Assembly (NCBI RefSeq): GCF_030605225.1
Contig: NZ_JAUWAV010000017.1
Span: forward strand, 1-64,000
Reading direction: 5' to 3'
From: Geoalkalibacter sp.
Lineage (GTDB): Bacteria; Desulfobacterota; Desulfuromonadia; Desulfuromonadales; Geoalkalibacteraceae
DNA length: 64,000 nucleotides
In this document: one piece after another, positions 20,337 to 35,664 of the stretch
Numbering within the stretch: the first letter of the stretch is position 1
Layout of the letters: every line of letters starts with the position of its first letter
Made by a program: the position numbers and the translations under genes
Notes under the pieces: model-generated
The model's input: only the letters and a program-made list of their open reading frames with translations
What the model was told of the DNA's origin: nothing
Database searches by the model: none

Positions 20337-20726
20337 ATGAGCCAGGCCCCCGACGACCAAAGCACCACCCTGCAGGAGCTCAAGGGACGCGTCGCCGCCT
20401 TTGTCGCCGAGCGCGACTGGCAGCAGTTTCACACGCCGAAGAACCTGAGTATGTCCATCGCCATCGAGGCGGCGGAACTCATGGAGCATTTTCAGTGGCT
20501 GAGTGTCGAGGATTCGCGCAATCTGGGGCCGCAAGCCCTGGCGGAGATCGGTGAGGAGTTGGCCGATATCGTCATCTACTCCCTGTCCCTGGCCAACACC
20601 CTGGGCCTTGATCTATCGCAAACCGTTCAGGCAAAAATGGACAAGAACATCCGCAAATATCCCGCCGACAGGGTCAAGGGCAAGGCGCACAAGTACACCT
20701 GGTATGAAGGCAAGGACGAAGGCTGA
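20337..20726 (+). CDS. MazG-like nucleotide pyrophosphohydrolase, 129 aa
   Basis: A small all-alpha NTP pyrophosphatase of the MazG/RS21-C6 (dCTPase) superfamily, which removes non-canonical or excess nucleotides in the cytoplasm. The magnesium-binding helices read SIAIEAAELMEHFQW and EIGEELADIVIYS, the E-x2-E ... E-x2-D pattern. WQQFHTPKNLSMS and the C-terminal NIRKYP are typical of the dCTPase-like group. ATG 20337 follows GCGAGGAGCAACCC and begins the conserved part; the frame is open far upstream inside ugd but that is a shadow. Confidence 0.9.
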   Translation: MSQAPDDQSTTLQELKGRVAAFVAERDWQQFHTPKNLSMSIAIEAAELMEHFQWLSVEDSRNLGPQALAEIGEELADIVIYSLSLANTLGLDLSQTVQAKMDKNIRKYPADRVKGKAHKYTWYEGKDEG

Positions 20727-20737
20727 AGGACGAAGGC
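20712..20737 (+). repeat. 12-bp direct repeat across a stop codon
   Basis: AAGGACGAAGGC occurs at 20712-20723 and 20726-20737. The first copy encodes the end of the MazG-like protein; the second lies between its TGA and the WYL gene, and may supply the latter's ribosome site. Confidence 0.7.
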
Positions 20738-20749
20738 AAAAGTAAACAA

Positions 20750-21739
20750 GTGGGAAAGCCGGCGAAGAAATACAGCCAGGCGGCGCGTCTGCATGACGTG
20801 ATTCGCATTCTGGAGGCACGCTACGGAGCGACGGTTGATGAGCTGGCCGAGGAATGCCAGGTGAACCGCCGCACCATTTACCGCGATCTGCGCGCCATCG
20901 CCGACGCCGGTTACCCCCTGACCCGCGAGGAGACCGCCGAAGGCACGCTCTATCGCTTTCTGACGGGCTTCAAGAACGTGCCGCCCATCACCTTTTCCCT
21001 GGAAGAGCTCATGACCCTCTATCTTTGTCGAGGTCAGCTCGGATTTTTGCAGGGCACGCCCTTTCAAGACGATCTGGAGGCGATTTTCGGCCGCATCCGC
21101 TCATCCCTGCCGCCGCGCAGCGTGGCGCATCTCGAACGTATCGCCTCGGCAGCCGCGCCGCGTTTTCAGGGCGTGCGCAACTACCGCGACAAAAAAGAAC
21201 TGCTGGCCACCCTGCGCAAGGCGCTGCTGCTGCAACACCGCTGCCGCATCCGTTATGCGCCGCCGCGCCGCGCGGCGGAAAACTATGTGTTCGATCCCTA
21301 TCTGCTGCTGTTCTACCAGAACTCCCTCTATCTCGGCGGCTACGCCCATAACCGCAAGAGCTTGCGGCTGTTTCTCATCGATCGCGTGCAGCGGGTGGAA
21401 CTGCTCGACGAGCGTTTCGAGGTACCGGAGGACTTCCACGCCGAGGATCTCACCGGCCAGGCTTTCGGCCTGATCGACGACGCGCCGCTGGATCTCGATG
21501 TGCGCTTTGGTCCCGCCGTCGCGCATCTGATCCGTGAGCGCGAGTGGCATCCCCGGCAGATTCTCGATGAAGAGGGCGACGGCTCCTTGCGGCTGCGCTT
21601 CACCGCCGCCGGGCGCGCGGAGATTCTCGCCTGGCTCTATTCCTTTCTTCCCCATGTCCAAGTGCTTGGCCCCGCCGTCTTGCGCGAGTCCTTTCTGCAC
21701 GGGCTGCACCAGGCTCTGCAGGGCCAATCCTCGGCCTAG
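20750..21739 (+). CDS. WYL-domain transcriptional regulator
   Basis: A DNA-binding regulator of the DeoR-like HTH plus WYL class. The N-terminal winged helix (LHDVIRILEARYGATVDELAEECQVNRRTIYRDLRAIADAGYPL, about residues 14-57) matches HTH_11. The WYL fold covers about residues 145-240, with YLGGYAHNRKSLRLFLIDRVQRVELLDERFE, and a WCX-like C-terminal extension follows (LHQALQGQ). WYL domains sense nucleic acid or nucleotide ligands in several systems. The start is GTG 20750. The preceding MazG-like gene is 23 bp away, so they may be linked. Target genes unknown. Confidence 0.88.
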   Translation: MGKPAKKYSQAARLHDVIRILEARYGATVDELAEECQVNRRTIYRDLRAIADAGYPLTREETAEGTLYRFLTGFKNVPPITFSLEELMTLYLCRGQLGFLQGTPFQDDLEAIFGRIRSSLPPRSVAHLERIASAAAPRFQGVRNYRDKKELLATLRKALLLQHRCRIRYAPPRRAAENYVFDPYLLLFYQNSLYLGGYAHNRKSLRLFLIDRVQRVELLDERFEVPEDFHAEDLTGQAFGLIDDAPLDLDVRFGPAVAHLIREREWHPRQILDEEGDGSLRLRFTAAGRAEILAWLYSFLPHVQVLGPAVLRESFLHGLHQALQGQSSA

Positions 21740-21812
21740 CGACATATTCTGTCTCGCCCCTCGGGCAGTCTTGGGTCATCGGCAACCCATCCCCCCCGAC
21801 AAGGAGACAGCC

Positions 21813-22247
21813 ATGGTCCCCATCCGCATCGACAGCGCGAGCACGCAGAGTCTTTACCTCGACATCCATCACGTGGACTTTCGGGCCGGTGACGGCCCCG
21901 CGCATCTGGTCATTTCCGCCATCCTCGGCGATGGCTGGTACGAGGGGGAGGTGGCGGTTGAGATCGGCAACGGATTTTCCCTGACCTTTGCCGACCAGTA
22001 TCTGGACGAGGGTCGGTTGGCGCGGTTCTTCGAGCGGGTGGATCGCACGGAACTGGAGCGGGCGGTGATCGCCGCGGCCGGGGCGCTGGTCTTTTCCATC
22101 GGCACGGTTGGTTCCCGGCGCCAGGTGCTGGCTTTTCGTCACGACCGGCGGGTTCTGCCCCTCGTCCAGAAAATCCGCCGCTCCCGCACCTCCGCGGCCA
22201 AACGGCCGACAACTCTAAAGGCGTTGCGCCAGGCGGTGAACGGCTGA
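21813..22247 (+). CDS. Conserved-looking orphan protein, 144 aa
   Basis: Not recognised. The ATG has an excellent ribosome site (AAGGAGACAGCC). Codon use and GC bias match the neighbours, supporting a real gene. The sequence is mixed alpha/beta with acidic character to residue about 95 (HHVDFRAGDGPAHLVISAILGDGWYEGEVAVEIGNGF; DQYLDEGRLARFFERVDRTELERAV). A strongly basic tail follows (FRHDRRVLPLVQKIRRSRTSAAKRP), which might bind nucleic acid. No signal peptide or membrane segment. Confidence 0.7.
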   Translation: MVPIRIDSASTQSLYLDIHHVDFRAGDGPAHLVISAILGDGWYEGEVAVEIGNGFSLTFADQYLDEGRLARFFERVDRTELERAVIAAAGALVFSIGTVGSRRQVLAFRHDRRVLPLVQKIRRSRTSAAKRPTTLKALRQAVNG

Positions 22248-22340
22248 GGGTGTCGTCGTGGCTAGTGGCAGCCGCAATCTGCAAAAACTTTCATGGACGA
22301 TTTGTTGCGACAACCTCATTTCTCGAGTACAACTAACAGC

Positions 22341-22949
22341 ATGTCAAGCGAACAGCCACCTCTGCCATCCCGCGATATCGTGCTCGCGTCCACCAGCCCC
22401 TACCGGCTGCAACTGCTGCGACAGCTCGGTCTGGCCTTTCATGTGGCGGCGCCGCAGGTGACCGAAACCATCGACCAGCAGGTGGCGCCGGAACTGCAGG
22501 TCAAGTATCTGGCCTCGCAGAAGGCCCTGAGCTTGGGCGCCAAGTATCCCGATGCGCTCATCATCGGCGCCGACCAGGTGTTCGTCGATGCGCGTGGACG
22601 TATTCTCGGCAAGCCGGGCAATTTCGAGCGCGCCGAGGAGCAGCTGCGACTCATGGTCGGCAAGTCGCATGTCTTTTACACGGGCTTGTGCGTCTATGAC
22701 AGCGCCGGCGGCCAACTGCTCACCGATTACTCCACCTTCCGCGTGACTCTGCGCACCCTGAGTCGCGAGCAGATCCATCGCTACGTGCGTCGCGAGAATC
22801 CGGTGGACTGCGCAGGCTCCTTCAAGATCGAGGGACTGGGTATCGCCCTCATGGAAAAAATGGAGGGCGAGGACTACACCGCCCTCATCGGCCTGCCCCT
22901 CATTCGCCTGACCGCCATGCTCGAACATTTCGGGGTGCGGATCCTCTGA
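22341..22949 (+). CDS. Maf-family nucleotide pyrophosphatase, YceF (m7GTP) type
   Basis: Hydrolyses nucleoside triphosphates to monophosphates, removing damaged or methylated nucleotides. The fold markers are ILVLASTSPYRLQLLRQL-like start, GADQVF with the catalytic Asp, GRILGKP and the C-terminal IGLPLIRLTAML. Similarity runs specifically to E. coli YceF (FYTGL, RRENPVDCAGSFKIEGLGIALMEKMEGED), which prefers m7GTP, rather than to the dTTP/UTP-specific YhdE group. An upstream ATG at 22293 is in frame, but 22341 sits nearer the conserved start. TTGCGA-N17-TACAAC at 22305-22333 could initiate a nearly leaderless transcript. Confidence 0.9.
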   Translation: MSSEQPPLPSRDIVLASTSPYRLQLLRQLGLAFHVAAPQVTETIDQQVAPELQVKYLASQKALSLGAKYPDALIIGADQVFVDARGRILGKPGNFERAEEQLRLMVGKSHVFYTGLCVYDSAGGQLLTDYSTFRVTLRTLSREQIHRYVRRENPVDCAGSFKIEGLGIALMEKMEGEDYTALIGLPLIRLTAMLEHFGVRIL

Positions 22950-22966
22950 GCCGGGCCAAAAGTGCG

Positions 22967-22996
22967 TTGACCCCCCCGAAGCGCCTGTGCCATAAT
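22967..22996 (+). promoter_or_regulatory. Promoter of dnaE
   Basis: TTGACC (22967-22972) and CATAAT (22991-22996) are separated by 18 bp, giving a leader of about 130 bases that is notably AT-rich compared with the rest of the window. Confidence 0.6.
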
Positions 22997-23135
22997 ACCC
23001 CCTTGGATTTTTACTAAAACTATTGTTTTTTTCTCTGACTGAAAAATCGCCCTGTTCTGCATTTTGTGTCCAAGTCACTAAAAACAGGCGTATTTTTTTG
23101 ATTCAAAAGCACCTTTCCCATCAGGCCGCAAGGAC

Positions 23136-26606
<3,471 letters not shown>

Positions 26607-26638
26607 GGCAAACGATTTCTTCCTCATGGAGATAGACC

Positions 26639-27592
<954 letters not shown>

Positions 27593-27597
27593 CCGCG

Positions 27598-28434
27598 ATG
27601 TTCAAATCGGCCGTCGCCGTCCTGCGCCCCCTGAGCGGGTTGCTGCTGATCGCGCTGCTCGGTGCCTGCGCCGCGCCCGCTCCGCCGCCGTCACGTCCGG
27701 CGCCCTCACCGGCTCCGCCGTCCGTGTCGCCGCCGAGCGCGCCACAACCGGGAGTTTCCGCCGCGCCTGCGCCTCAGCCGAAACTGCGGGGCTGGGAGCG
27801 GCCTTACGAGGTGTTCGGCGAGCGCTATCATCCCTTGCAGGACCATGAAGGGTTCGTCGAGGAAGGTGTCGCCAGTTGGTACGGCCCGGATTTTCACGGC
27901 AAGAAGACCAGCAATGGCGAGATCTACGACATGCACGCCATGACCGCGGCGCATCGGATCCTGCCCCTGGGAATCCATGTCAAGGTCACCAACCTGCGCA
28001 ACGGCCGCGAAGCCATCCTGCGCCTCAATGATCGCGGCCCCTTCGCCAAGGCACGCATCATCGATCTGTCCTTCGCCGCCGCCAAGGAACTCGAGGTGGT
28101 GGGGCCGGGCACCGCGCCGGTGCGGGTCGAGGCGCTGGGGTACAAGCACACCGACGCCGCCGGCAGGATCACCTATCAGGCGCCGCGCACCTGGGAAGTC
28201 GAAAATTACTCGGTGCAGGTCGGCGCCTTTACCGTGCTGGAAAATGCCCAGCGGCTGGCCGAGCAGATGCGCCGTCAGGAAGGCTATTCGGTGATTCAGC
28301 AGGGCTATGTGGGGGGGCAGCTCTTCTACCGGGTGCGCGCCGGCAAGTTTTCCAGCCTCGCGGCGGCCGATGCCGCCACCCTGCGCTTTGAATCCCAGGG
28401 CTTTGGCGGCAGCTTCGTGGTGGCGATGGATTAA
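27598..28434 (+). CDS. rlpA: RlpA-type septal lytic transglycosylase lipoprotein with SPOR domain
   Basis: An outer-membrane lipoprotein that cleaves peptidoglycan lacking stem peptides at division sites. A lipoprotein signal ends in LLIALLGAC (lipobox Cys near 23). A 45-residue Pro/Ala-rich linker follows. The double-psi beta-barrel (about residues 95-190) contains GVASWYGPDFHGKKTSNGEIYDM, MTAAHRILPLG and the catalytic-type Asp in RLNDRGPF. A SPOR domain (about residues 200-278, ENYSVQVGAFTVLENAQRLAEQM ... YRVRAGKFSS) binds denuded glycan. Length is 278 aa. It starts 6 bp after accA. Confidence 0.93.
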   Translation: MFKSAVAVLRPLSGLLLIALLGACAAPAPPPSRPAPSPAPPSVSPPSAPQPGVSAAPAPQPKLRGWERPYEVFGERYHPLQDHEGFVEEGVASWYGPDFHGKKTSNGEIYDMHAMTAAHRILPLGIHVKVTNLRNGREAILRLNDRGPFAKARIIDLSFAAAKELEVVGPGTAPVRVEALGYKHTDAAGRITYQAPRTWEVENYSVQVGAFTVLENAQRLAEQMRRQEGYSVIQQGYVGGQLFYRVRAGKFSSLAAADAATLRFESQGFGGSFVVAMD

Positions 28435-28461
28435 ACTCTTGGGCTGGGGAGTCGTGACGTT

Positions 28462-30631
<2,170 letters not shown>

Positions 30632-30654
30632 GGCGGTGGCGCTCGACTCATTCC

Positions 30655-30682
30655 TTGCCAGGCCCCCAGGAGCCGATATAAT
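30655..30682 (+). promoter_or_regulatory. Promoter of the zinc-ribbon gene
   Basis: TTGCCA (30655-30660), 16 bp, and a consensus TATAAT (30677-30682) lie 35 bp before the ATG at 30717. Confidence 0.7.
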
Positions 30683-30716
30683 TGGAATTAAATCAATTGC
30701 TTGAGTGAGGTGCCTC

Positions 30717-31028
30717 ATGACCGATCTGTGGGATGAAAGAAAAAAAGCCCTCGAAAATCAGTACTTCCGCAAGCTGGAGGAAGAAAAGATCGCCCGCCTT
30801 CGCGAGGACTCCAAGGAGCGTCTGATCCGCGAGTGTTGTCAGGACCGTTGTCCCAAGTGCGGAGAGCCATTGGAGAAAATGGTGTTTCGTGAAGTGCCTC
30901 TCGACAAATGCCCCGACTGCGGCGGAGTATGGCTTGGACCTAAAGATCTTCAGATTCTTGCCGAAAAGGATCATCGGACCTGGTTTCAACGCTGGTTCCA
31001 GGCTGAGGAAGATCGCAAAGCCGGATAG
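30717..31028 (+). CDS. TFIIB-type zinc-ribbon protein, 103 aa
   Basis: A small cytoplasmic protein with one zinc ribbon of the zf-TFIIB (PF13453-like) class: CPKCGEPLEKMVFREVPLDKCPDCGGVWLG, residues about 44-73, two C-x2-C pairs. A charged helical N-terminus precedes it (WDERKKALENQYFRKLEEEKIARLRED). Function of this class is not established; zinc ribbons often mediate protein or nucleic acid contacts. ATG 30717 has GAGG six bases upstream; a GTG at 30705 does not. It has its own strong promoter and terminator, so it is monocistronic. Confidence 0.85.
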   Translation: MTDLWDERKKALENQYFRKLEEEKIARLREDSKERLIRECCQDRCPKCGEPLEKMVFREVPLDKCPDCGGVWLGPKDLQILAEKDHRTWFQRWFQAEEDRKAG

Positions 31029-31061
31029 GGTCGCCCGCGTCGTTTTCCCAGGTGGTGAGGG

Positions 31062-31102
31062 AGCCTCTGTCGGATCCTTGCGGCCCCGGCAGAGGCTTTT
31101 TT
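31062..31102 (+). terminator. Intrinsic terminator after the zinc-ribbon gene
   Basis: A 12-bp stem (31062-31073 with 31086-31097, one G-T wobble), a 12-base loop and a run of six T. It also covers the TTG at 31101, arguing against that codon as the next gene's start. Confidence 0.9.
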
Positions 31103-31130
31103 GTTCCGCGCTTGCGAGAAAGCAGATGTC

Positions 31131-32456
31131 GTGCGCCTGTCCATTTCCCTGAAAATCCTGTCCGGCTATCTGATTCTCGCCGTCTTCCTGGTTGCGGCCT
31201 CCTGGCACGCCCTGTCCTATCTGCATCGGGTTTCCGAAACCTCGCAAACCATTCTCAATCAGTCGGTGCAGGCAACCACCGCCATTGGCGGCATGCAAAC
31301 CGCCATGAGCTCGCTGGAGCAATGCGCCGATATCTATCCCGAATCTCCTTCGCCGGGGATTCTCAATCTCTTCCAATTCTATCGGCGCCAGTTCGAGCAG
31401 GGATTGCTGCGCGTTTCCCTGGCACCGGTCGACGGCCGCCGGCTCGAAGATCTGCGCGCCTCCTATGCCCGCTATCTGGAGCAGTTTGAACTGCAGATCG
31501 AACTGGTTGGCACCGGGCGCGTTCTGGAAGCGAAAAACCGCGCGGCCACGGTGCTCGGACCTCAGGCCGGTCATATTCAAGGGCTGCTCGACACCCTGCA
31601 CCTGGCGGCGCAGCGCACCCTCGACGCCGAACTCATCTCTCTGCGGGGGTTTTCCTCGGGGGTGTCGACGGCGGTTTTCTTCACGTCGCTCTTTGGTGTT
31701 TTGTGCGGCCTGGCCGCGGTGATTCTTACCGCGCTGCAACTCAATGGCGGCATCCGCAAGCTCAAGGAAGCCACCTTCATGGTCGGCAAGGGCAACTTCG
31801 ATCTCAATCTCGGCCTGCGCACCGGCGATGCCCTGGAGGATCTGGCCCGATGTTTTGAAGTCATGGCGCAGAAACTCAAAATGTCCGAGCAACTCTGTCT
31901 CGACGCCAGTCCTCTGACCTATCTGCCCGGCAATATCGCCATCGAGCGGGCTCTGACCGACCGGATCAAGCGCGACGTGCGTTTTGCCCTGTGCTACATC
32001 GATCTTGATGATTTCAAGGCCTTCAATGATCATTACGGCTATGCTCGGGGTAGCGAGGTGATCAAGGCCGTGGCGGATCTGCTGGCCGTCGTGCGCGGCG
32101 AAGTGGGTGGCGAAAACGATTTCATCGGTCATATCGGCGGCGACGATTTCGTCGTCATCACCGATGACGAACGCGCCGAGGACATCTGCGCGCACATCAT
32201 TCAGCGCTTCGATGCCCTGATTCCCGACTTTTATTCCGAGGAAGACCGCGCGCGCGGCTACATCATCGGCGTCGATCGTTACGGACAGACCCGTCAGTTC
32301 CCCCTGATGACCATTTCCATCGCCGTGGTCAGCGACGCGCGGCGCGATATCCACTCGCCGGCCGAGATTGCGCGGGTCGCGGCTGAAATCAAGGACTACG
32401 TCAAAACCCGACCCGGCAGCAACTATCACATCGACCGTCGGCAACGACCCCGCTGA
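31131..32456 (+). CDS. Membrane sensor GGDEF protein; candidate Hypr cyclase
   Basis: A predicted membrane-bound nucleotide cyclase. Residues about 5-30 and 175-205 are membrane helices bracketing a periplasmic helical sensor of about 145 residues. A short HAMP-like stretch follows (LNGGIRKLKEATFMVGKGNFD), then a GGDEF domain from about 280. The domain keeps Asp291 (YIDLDDF) and Asn299 and reads GGDDF at 336-340. Gly307-Ser308 (YARGSEVI) stands where canonical diguanylate cyclases have Gly-Asp. No RxxD inhibitory site precedes GGDDF. The substitution is the one linked to Hypr enzymes making 3',3'-cGAMP in Geobacter; product here is inference. Start chosen as GTG 31131, which lacks a strong ribosome site. 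Confidence 0.82.
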   Translation: MRLSISLKILSGYLILAVFLVAASWHALSYLHRVSETSQTILNQSVQATTAIGGMQTAMSSLEQCADIYPESPSPGILNLFQFYRRQFEQGLLRVSLAPVDGRRLEDLRASYARYLEQFELQIELVGTGRVLEAKNRAATVLGPQAGHIQGLLDTLHLAAQRTLDAELISLRGFSSGVSTAVFFTSLFGVLCGLAAVILTALQLNGGIRKLKEATFMVGKGNFDLNLGLRTGDALEDLARCFEVMAQKLKMSEQLCLDASPLTYLPGNIAIERALTDRIKRDVRFALCYIDLDDFKAFNDHYGYARGSEVIKAVADLLAVVRGEVGGENDFIGHIGGDDFVVITDDERAEDICAHIIQRFDALIPDFYSEEDRARGYIIGVDRYGQTRQFPLMTISIAVVSDARRDIHSPAEIARVAAEIKDYVKTRPGSNYHIDRRQRPR

Positions 32457-32552
32457 AAAACCCCTCCCGCATTTGACAATCCGGCCTTCGGCTTCCATCC
32501 TTTAAGTAGTCTGACTTCCTTGGAAACCTCGCTGTGCGAATGGAAAGACGTG

Positions 32553-34427
32553 ATGGAAAAAGGGCCCTGGAAACAGCTCCTCATTCTTTTTCTGCTGCTG
32601 ATCGCGTTCAATCTGCTGTACGTCGCCACCGTGCCCCCGCCGCCGACCCCCTTGGACATCAGCTACAGCCAATTCAAACAGGAACTGCGCGCCGGCAATG
32701 TGGTGGAGATCTGGTTGCAGGGCGATGCGGTCACCGGCCGTTTTCGCCAAGCCTTGTCCGCCGCCGCGCCCTCGGGTCGCGACGATAAACCCGCCTTGTT
32801 CGAGGAATTTCGCACCACCCTGCCGTCCTTTCAGGATCCGCGCCTCATGGAAGAGTTGGAGGAGGGCGCGGTGATCGTGCATGTCAAGCCGGAGGCCAAG
32901 CCATCCCCCTGGACAACGGCTTTTCTCTACCTGATTCCCTGGGTGCTGATTTTCGGCATCTGGTGGTTCGTTCTGCGCAGCATGCGCGGCAAGGGCGGGC
33001 CGGGCGGCTTCATGAACAGTTTCTCCAAATCGGGAGCCAAGCTCTATACCCGCGAGACCTCTAAAGTCACTTTCGACAACGTGGCCGGTCTGCTCGAGGC
33101 TAAGCAGGAACTCAAGGAAGTCGTTGATTTTCTGAGGGAACCCGGGAAATTCAAGCGCATCGGCGGCAAGGTGCCGCGGGGGGTGCTGCTGGTAGGGCCG
33201 CCGGGCACCGGCAAGACCCTGCTCGCGCGCGCCGTGGCCGGGGAGGCCGGGGTGCCGTTTTTTTCCATTTCCGCCTCCCAATTCATCGAGATGTTCGTCG
33301 GGGTCGGTGCCAGCCGGGTGCGCGATCTGTTCACCAGCGCCAAGAAAAACGCACCGAGCATCATCTTCATCGACGAGCTCGATGCCGTGGGGCGCTCGCG
33401 CGGCACCGGCCTGGGCGGCGGCAGCGACGAGCGCGAACAGACCCTCAACCAATTGCTCTCGGAACTCGATGGTTTCGAGCCCCATTCCGAGGTGATCGTC
33501 ATGGCCGCCACCAATCGTCCCGATGTCCTCGATGCCGCCCTATTGCGCCCGGGGCGCTTCGACCGCCAGGTGGTGGTGGATCGGCCCGATTGGCGGGCGC
33601 GCGAGGAAATCCTCAAGGTGCACAGCCGCCATGTGCCCCTGGCGAATGATGTCGACCTGCGGGTGCTGGCGCGGGGTACGCCGGGCATGTGCGGGGCGGA
33701 TCTGGAAAGCTTGATCAATGAAGCGGCGCTGATCGCCGCCCGCGAAAATGCCGAAGAGGTGAGCATGCGACATCTGGAGCGGGCCAAGGATCGCATTTTG
33801 ATGGGCGCCGAGCGCAAGCTGATGCTGACCGAGAAAGAAAAGCGCATCACCGCCTTTCACGAGGCCGGCCACGCGCTGGTGGCCAAATTCACTCCCGACG
33901 CCGATCCGGTGCATAAGGTATCCATCATCCCGCGCGGGCAGGCTCTGGGGGTGACGCAGCAATTGCCGCAGGACGACCGCTACCACTATCCGCGCTCCTA
34001 TCTGGAAGCGCGCATCGCCGTGTGCCTGGGCGGCCGGGCGGCGGAGAAGGCCGTATTCGGCGAGGTGTCCACCGGGGCGCAGAACGATCTCAAGCAGGCG
34101 ACGGAGTTGGCCGAGAAGATGGTGTGTCAGTGGGGAATGAGCGAGCGCATCGGGCCCATGGCCTTCAGCCGCGGCGAAGAGCATCCGTTTCTCGGGCGCA
34201 AACTGGCGACGGAAAAGACTTTCAGTGAGCAGATGGCCTGGCTGATCGATCAGGAAATCGAGAGCATCCTCAAGCAGGGCGAGGCCGCCGCCGAACATCT
34301 CGTCAAAGAGAAAGCAGAGCTGCTTAAAAGGCTGGCGGATGCCTTGATGGAAGAAGAATCCCTGGATGGGGAACGGGTCAATGAGATTCTCGGCCTGCGG
34401 GCGAAGGACGCGGCAGCAGCAGGTTGA
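32553..34427 (+). CDS. ftsH: ATP-dependent zinc metalloprotease FtsH
   Basis: An inner-membrane AAA+ protease that degrades misassembled membrane proteins and, in enterobacteria, LpxC. Two membrane helices (about residues 7-25 and 125-145) flank a small periplasmic domain. The AAA domain has Walker A GPPGTGKT, Walker [12 protein letters not shown], and the second region of homology [20 protein letters not shown]. The protease domain has zinc motif [11 protein letters not shown] and the third-ligand region [10 protein letters not shown]. Length 624 aa. ATG 32553 starts just before the first membrane helix. A consensus TTGACA at 32473-32478 has only a poor -10 (CATCCT), so the promoter is uncertain. 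Its 3' end overlaps uraA by 50 bp, convergently. Confidence 0.95.
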   Translation: MEKGPWKQLLILFLLLIAFNLLYVATVPPPPTPLDISYSQFKQELRAGNVVEIWLQGDAVTGRFRQALSAAAPSGRDDKPALFEEFRTTLPSFQDPRLMEELEEGAVIVHVKPEAKPSPWTTAFLYLIPWVLIFGIWWFVLRSMRGKGGPGGFMNSFSKSGAKLYTRETSKVTFDNVAGLLEAKQELKEVVDFLREPGKFKRIGGKVPRGVLLVGPPGTGKTLLARAVAGEAGVPFFSISASQFIEMFVGVGASRVRDLFTSAKKNAPSIIFIDELDAVGRSRGTGLGGGSDEREQTLNQLLSELDGFEPHSEVIVMAATNRPDVLDAALLRPGRFDRQVVVDRPDWRAREEILKVHSRHVPLANDVDLRVLARGTPGMCGADLESLINEAALIAARENAEEVSMRHLERAKDRILMGAERKLMLTEKEKRITAFHEAGHALVAKFTPDADPVHKVSIIPRGQALGVTQQLPQDDRYHYPRSYLEARIAVCLGGRAAEKAVFGEVSTGAQNDLKQATELAEKMVCQWGMSERIGPMAFSRGEEHPFLGRKLATEKTFSEQMAWLIDQEIESILKQGEAAAEHLVKEKAELLKRLADALMEEESLDGERVNEILGLRAKDAAAAG

Positions 34428-35640
34428 GCAGCACGCCGAGCAGACCGGCCAGGCCGATCCCCTCGATGACGAACTGACCGGCGGAGAACGTCATGCCGCC
34501 GACGCCGAACACCACGACCAGCGAAATGATGGCCAGATTGCGCGGTTCCATCAGATCCTCGCCACAGCGCGCCAGGGAGTTGAGGCCCACGACCAGGATG
34601 GCGCCGAACAGCAGCAGCATGATGCCGCCCATGACGGGGGTGGGAATGGTGCGCAGCAAGGCGCCAAGCTTATCGATGAAGGAGAGGCTGATGGCCGCCA
34701 GGGCCGCCCAGGTCATGATGGCGGGATTGGTCAGGCGGGTGAGGGCCACGGCTCCCGTGACCTCGGAGTAGGTGGTGTTGGGCGGGCCGCCGAGGGAAGA
34801 AGCCAGAATCGTGGCCAGGCCATCGCCCATGAGGGTGCGATGGACGCCGGGATTTTTCAGGTAGTTGCGCTCGGTGACGGAACTGATGGCGAGGATGTCG
34901 CCGAAATGCTCGATGGCCGGAGCGATGGCGACGGGCACGATGAACAGCACCGCCTTCCAGTTCCATTCGGGCAGCACGAAGGCCGGCAGGGCAAACCAGC
35001 TTGCCTCCCCGACGCTGGAAAAATCGATCAGGCCAAAGGGCAGGGCCAGCAGATACCCAACGACAATCCCCAGCAGGATCGGTACCAGCCGCACGAACCC
35101 CCGCCCCAGCAGCGATGCCAGCACCACGGTCGCCAAGGCGCCCATGGAAATGAGCAAGGCCGGACCGCGCGCGACCAGCTCCGCGGAGCCGTCGCCGCTG
35201 CGACCCAGGGCGAGATTGACGGCCACCGGCGCCAGGACCAGGCCGATGACCATGATCACCGGACCGGTCACCACCGGCGGCAAGAGTCTCTGCAACATGC
35301 CGACGCCGCGCCAGCGGATGAACAGGCTTAAAATCACATAAAAAATTCCCGCGGCGATGAGCCCGCACAGGGTCGCCGGCACGCCCCAGGTTTGAACCCC
35401 GTAGAGAATGGGCGCGATGAAGGCGAAGGACGAGGCCAGAAACACCGGCACCATGCGCCTGGTGAGGGCCTGAAAGACCAGGGTGCCGGCGCCGGCGGTG
35501 AACAGCGCCACATTGGCGTCGAGCCCGGTCAGCAGAGGCACGAGCACCAAGGCGCCGAAGGCGACGAAGAGCATCTGCGCGCCGACGAGACTGTCGCGCA
35601 GGCGAAACTGATAATCGCTGGGAGAGGGGTCGCTGAGCAT
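34378..35640 (-). CDS. uraA: Uracil permease, NCS2 family
   Basis: A proton-coupled nucleobase transporter with 14 membrane segments in the UraA 7+7 inverted fold. Substrate-binding signatures are PVAIAPAIEHFGDILAIS (TM8) and GGPPNTTYSEVTGAVALT (TM10), with PTPVMGGIMLLLFGAI further on. These match uracil rather than xanthine members of NCS2. Length is 420 aa. It lies 24 bp after upp in the same direction, so uptake and phosphoribosylation of uracil are coupled. The last 50 bp overlap the end of ftsH on the other strand. Confidence 0.95.
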   Translation of the reverse strand: MLSDPSPSDYQFRLRDSLVGAQMLFVAFGALVLVPLLTGLDANVALFTAGAGTLVFQALTRRMVPVFLASSFAFIAPILYGVQTWGVPATLCGLIAAGIFYVILSLFIRWRGVGMLQRLLPPVVTGPVIMVIGLVLAPVAVNLALGRSGDGSAELVARGPALLISMGALATVVLASLLGRGFVRLVPILLGIVVGYLLALPFGLIDFSSVGEASWFALPAFVLPEWNWKAVLFIVPVAIAPAIEHFGDILAISSVTERNYLKNPGVHRTLMGDGLATILASSLGGPPNTTYSEVTGAVALTRLTNPAIMTWAALAAISLSFIDKLGALLRTIPTPVMGGIMLLLFGAILVVGLNSLARCGEDLMEPRNLAIISLVVVFGVGGMTFSAGQFVIEGIGLAGLLGVLLNLLLPRPSPAGRESH

Positions 35641-35664
35641 GGGGGATCTCGTGGGAGCTGCTTG

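Noticed and set aside
20712-20737. 12-bp direct repeat as a variable-number tandem repeat
   Set aside because: Only two copies with a 2-bp gap; most simply a small local duplication across the stop codon.
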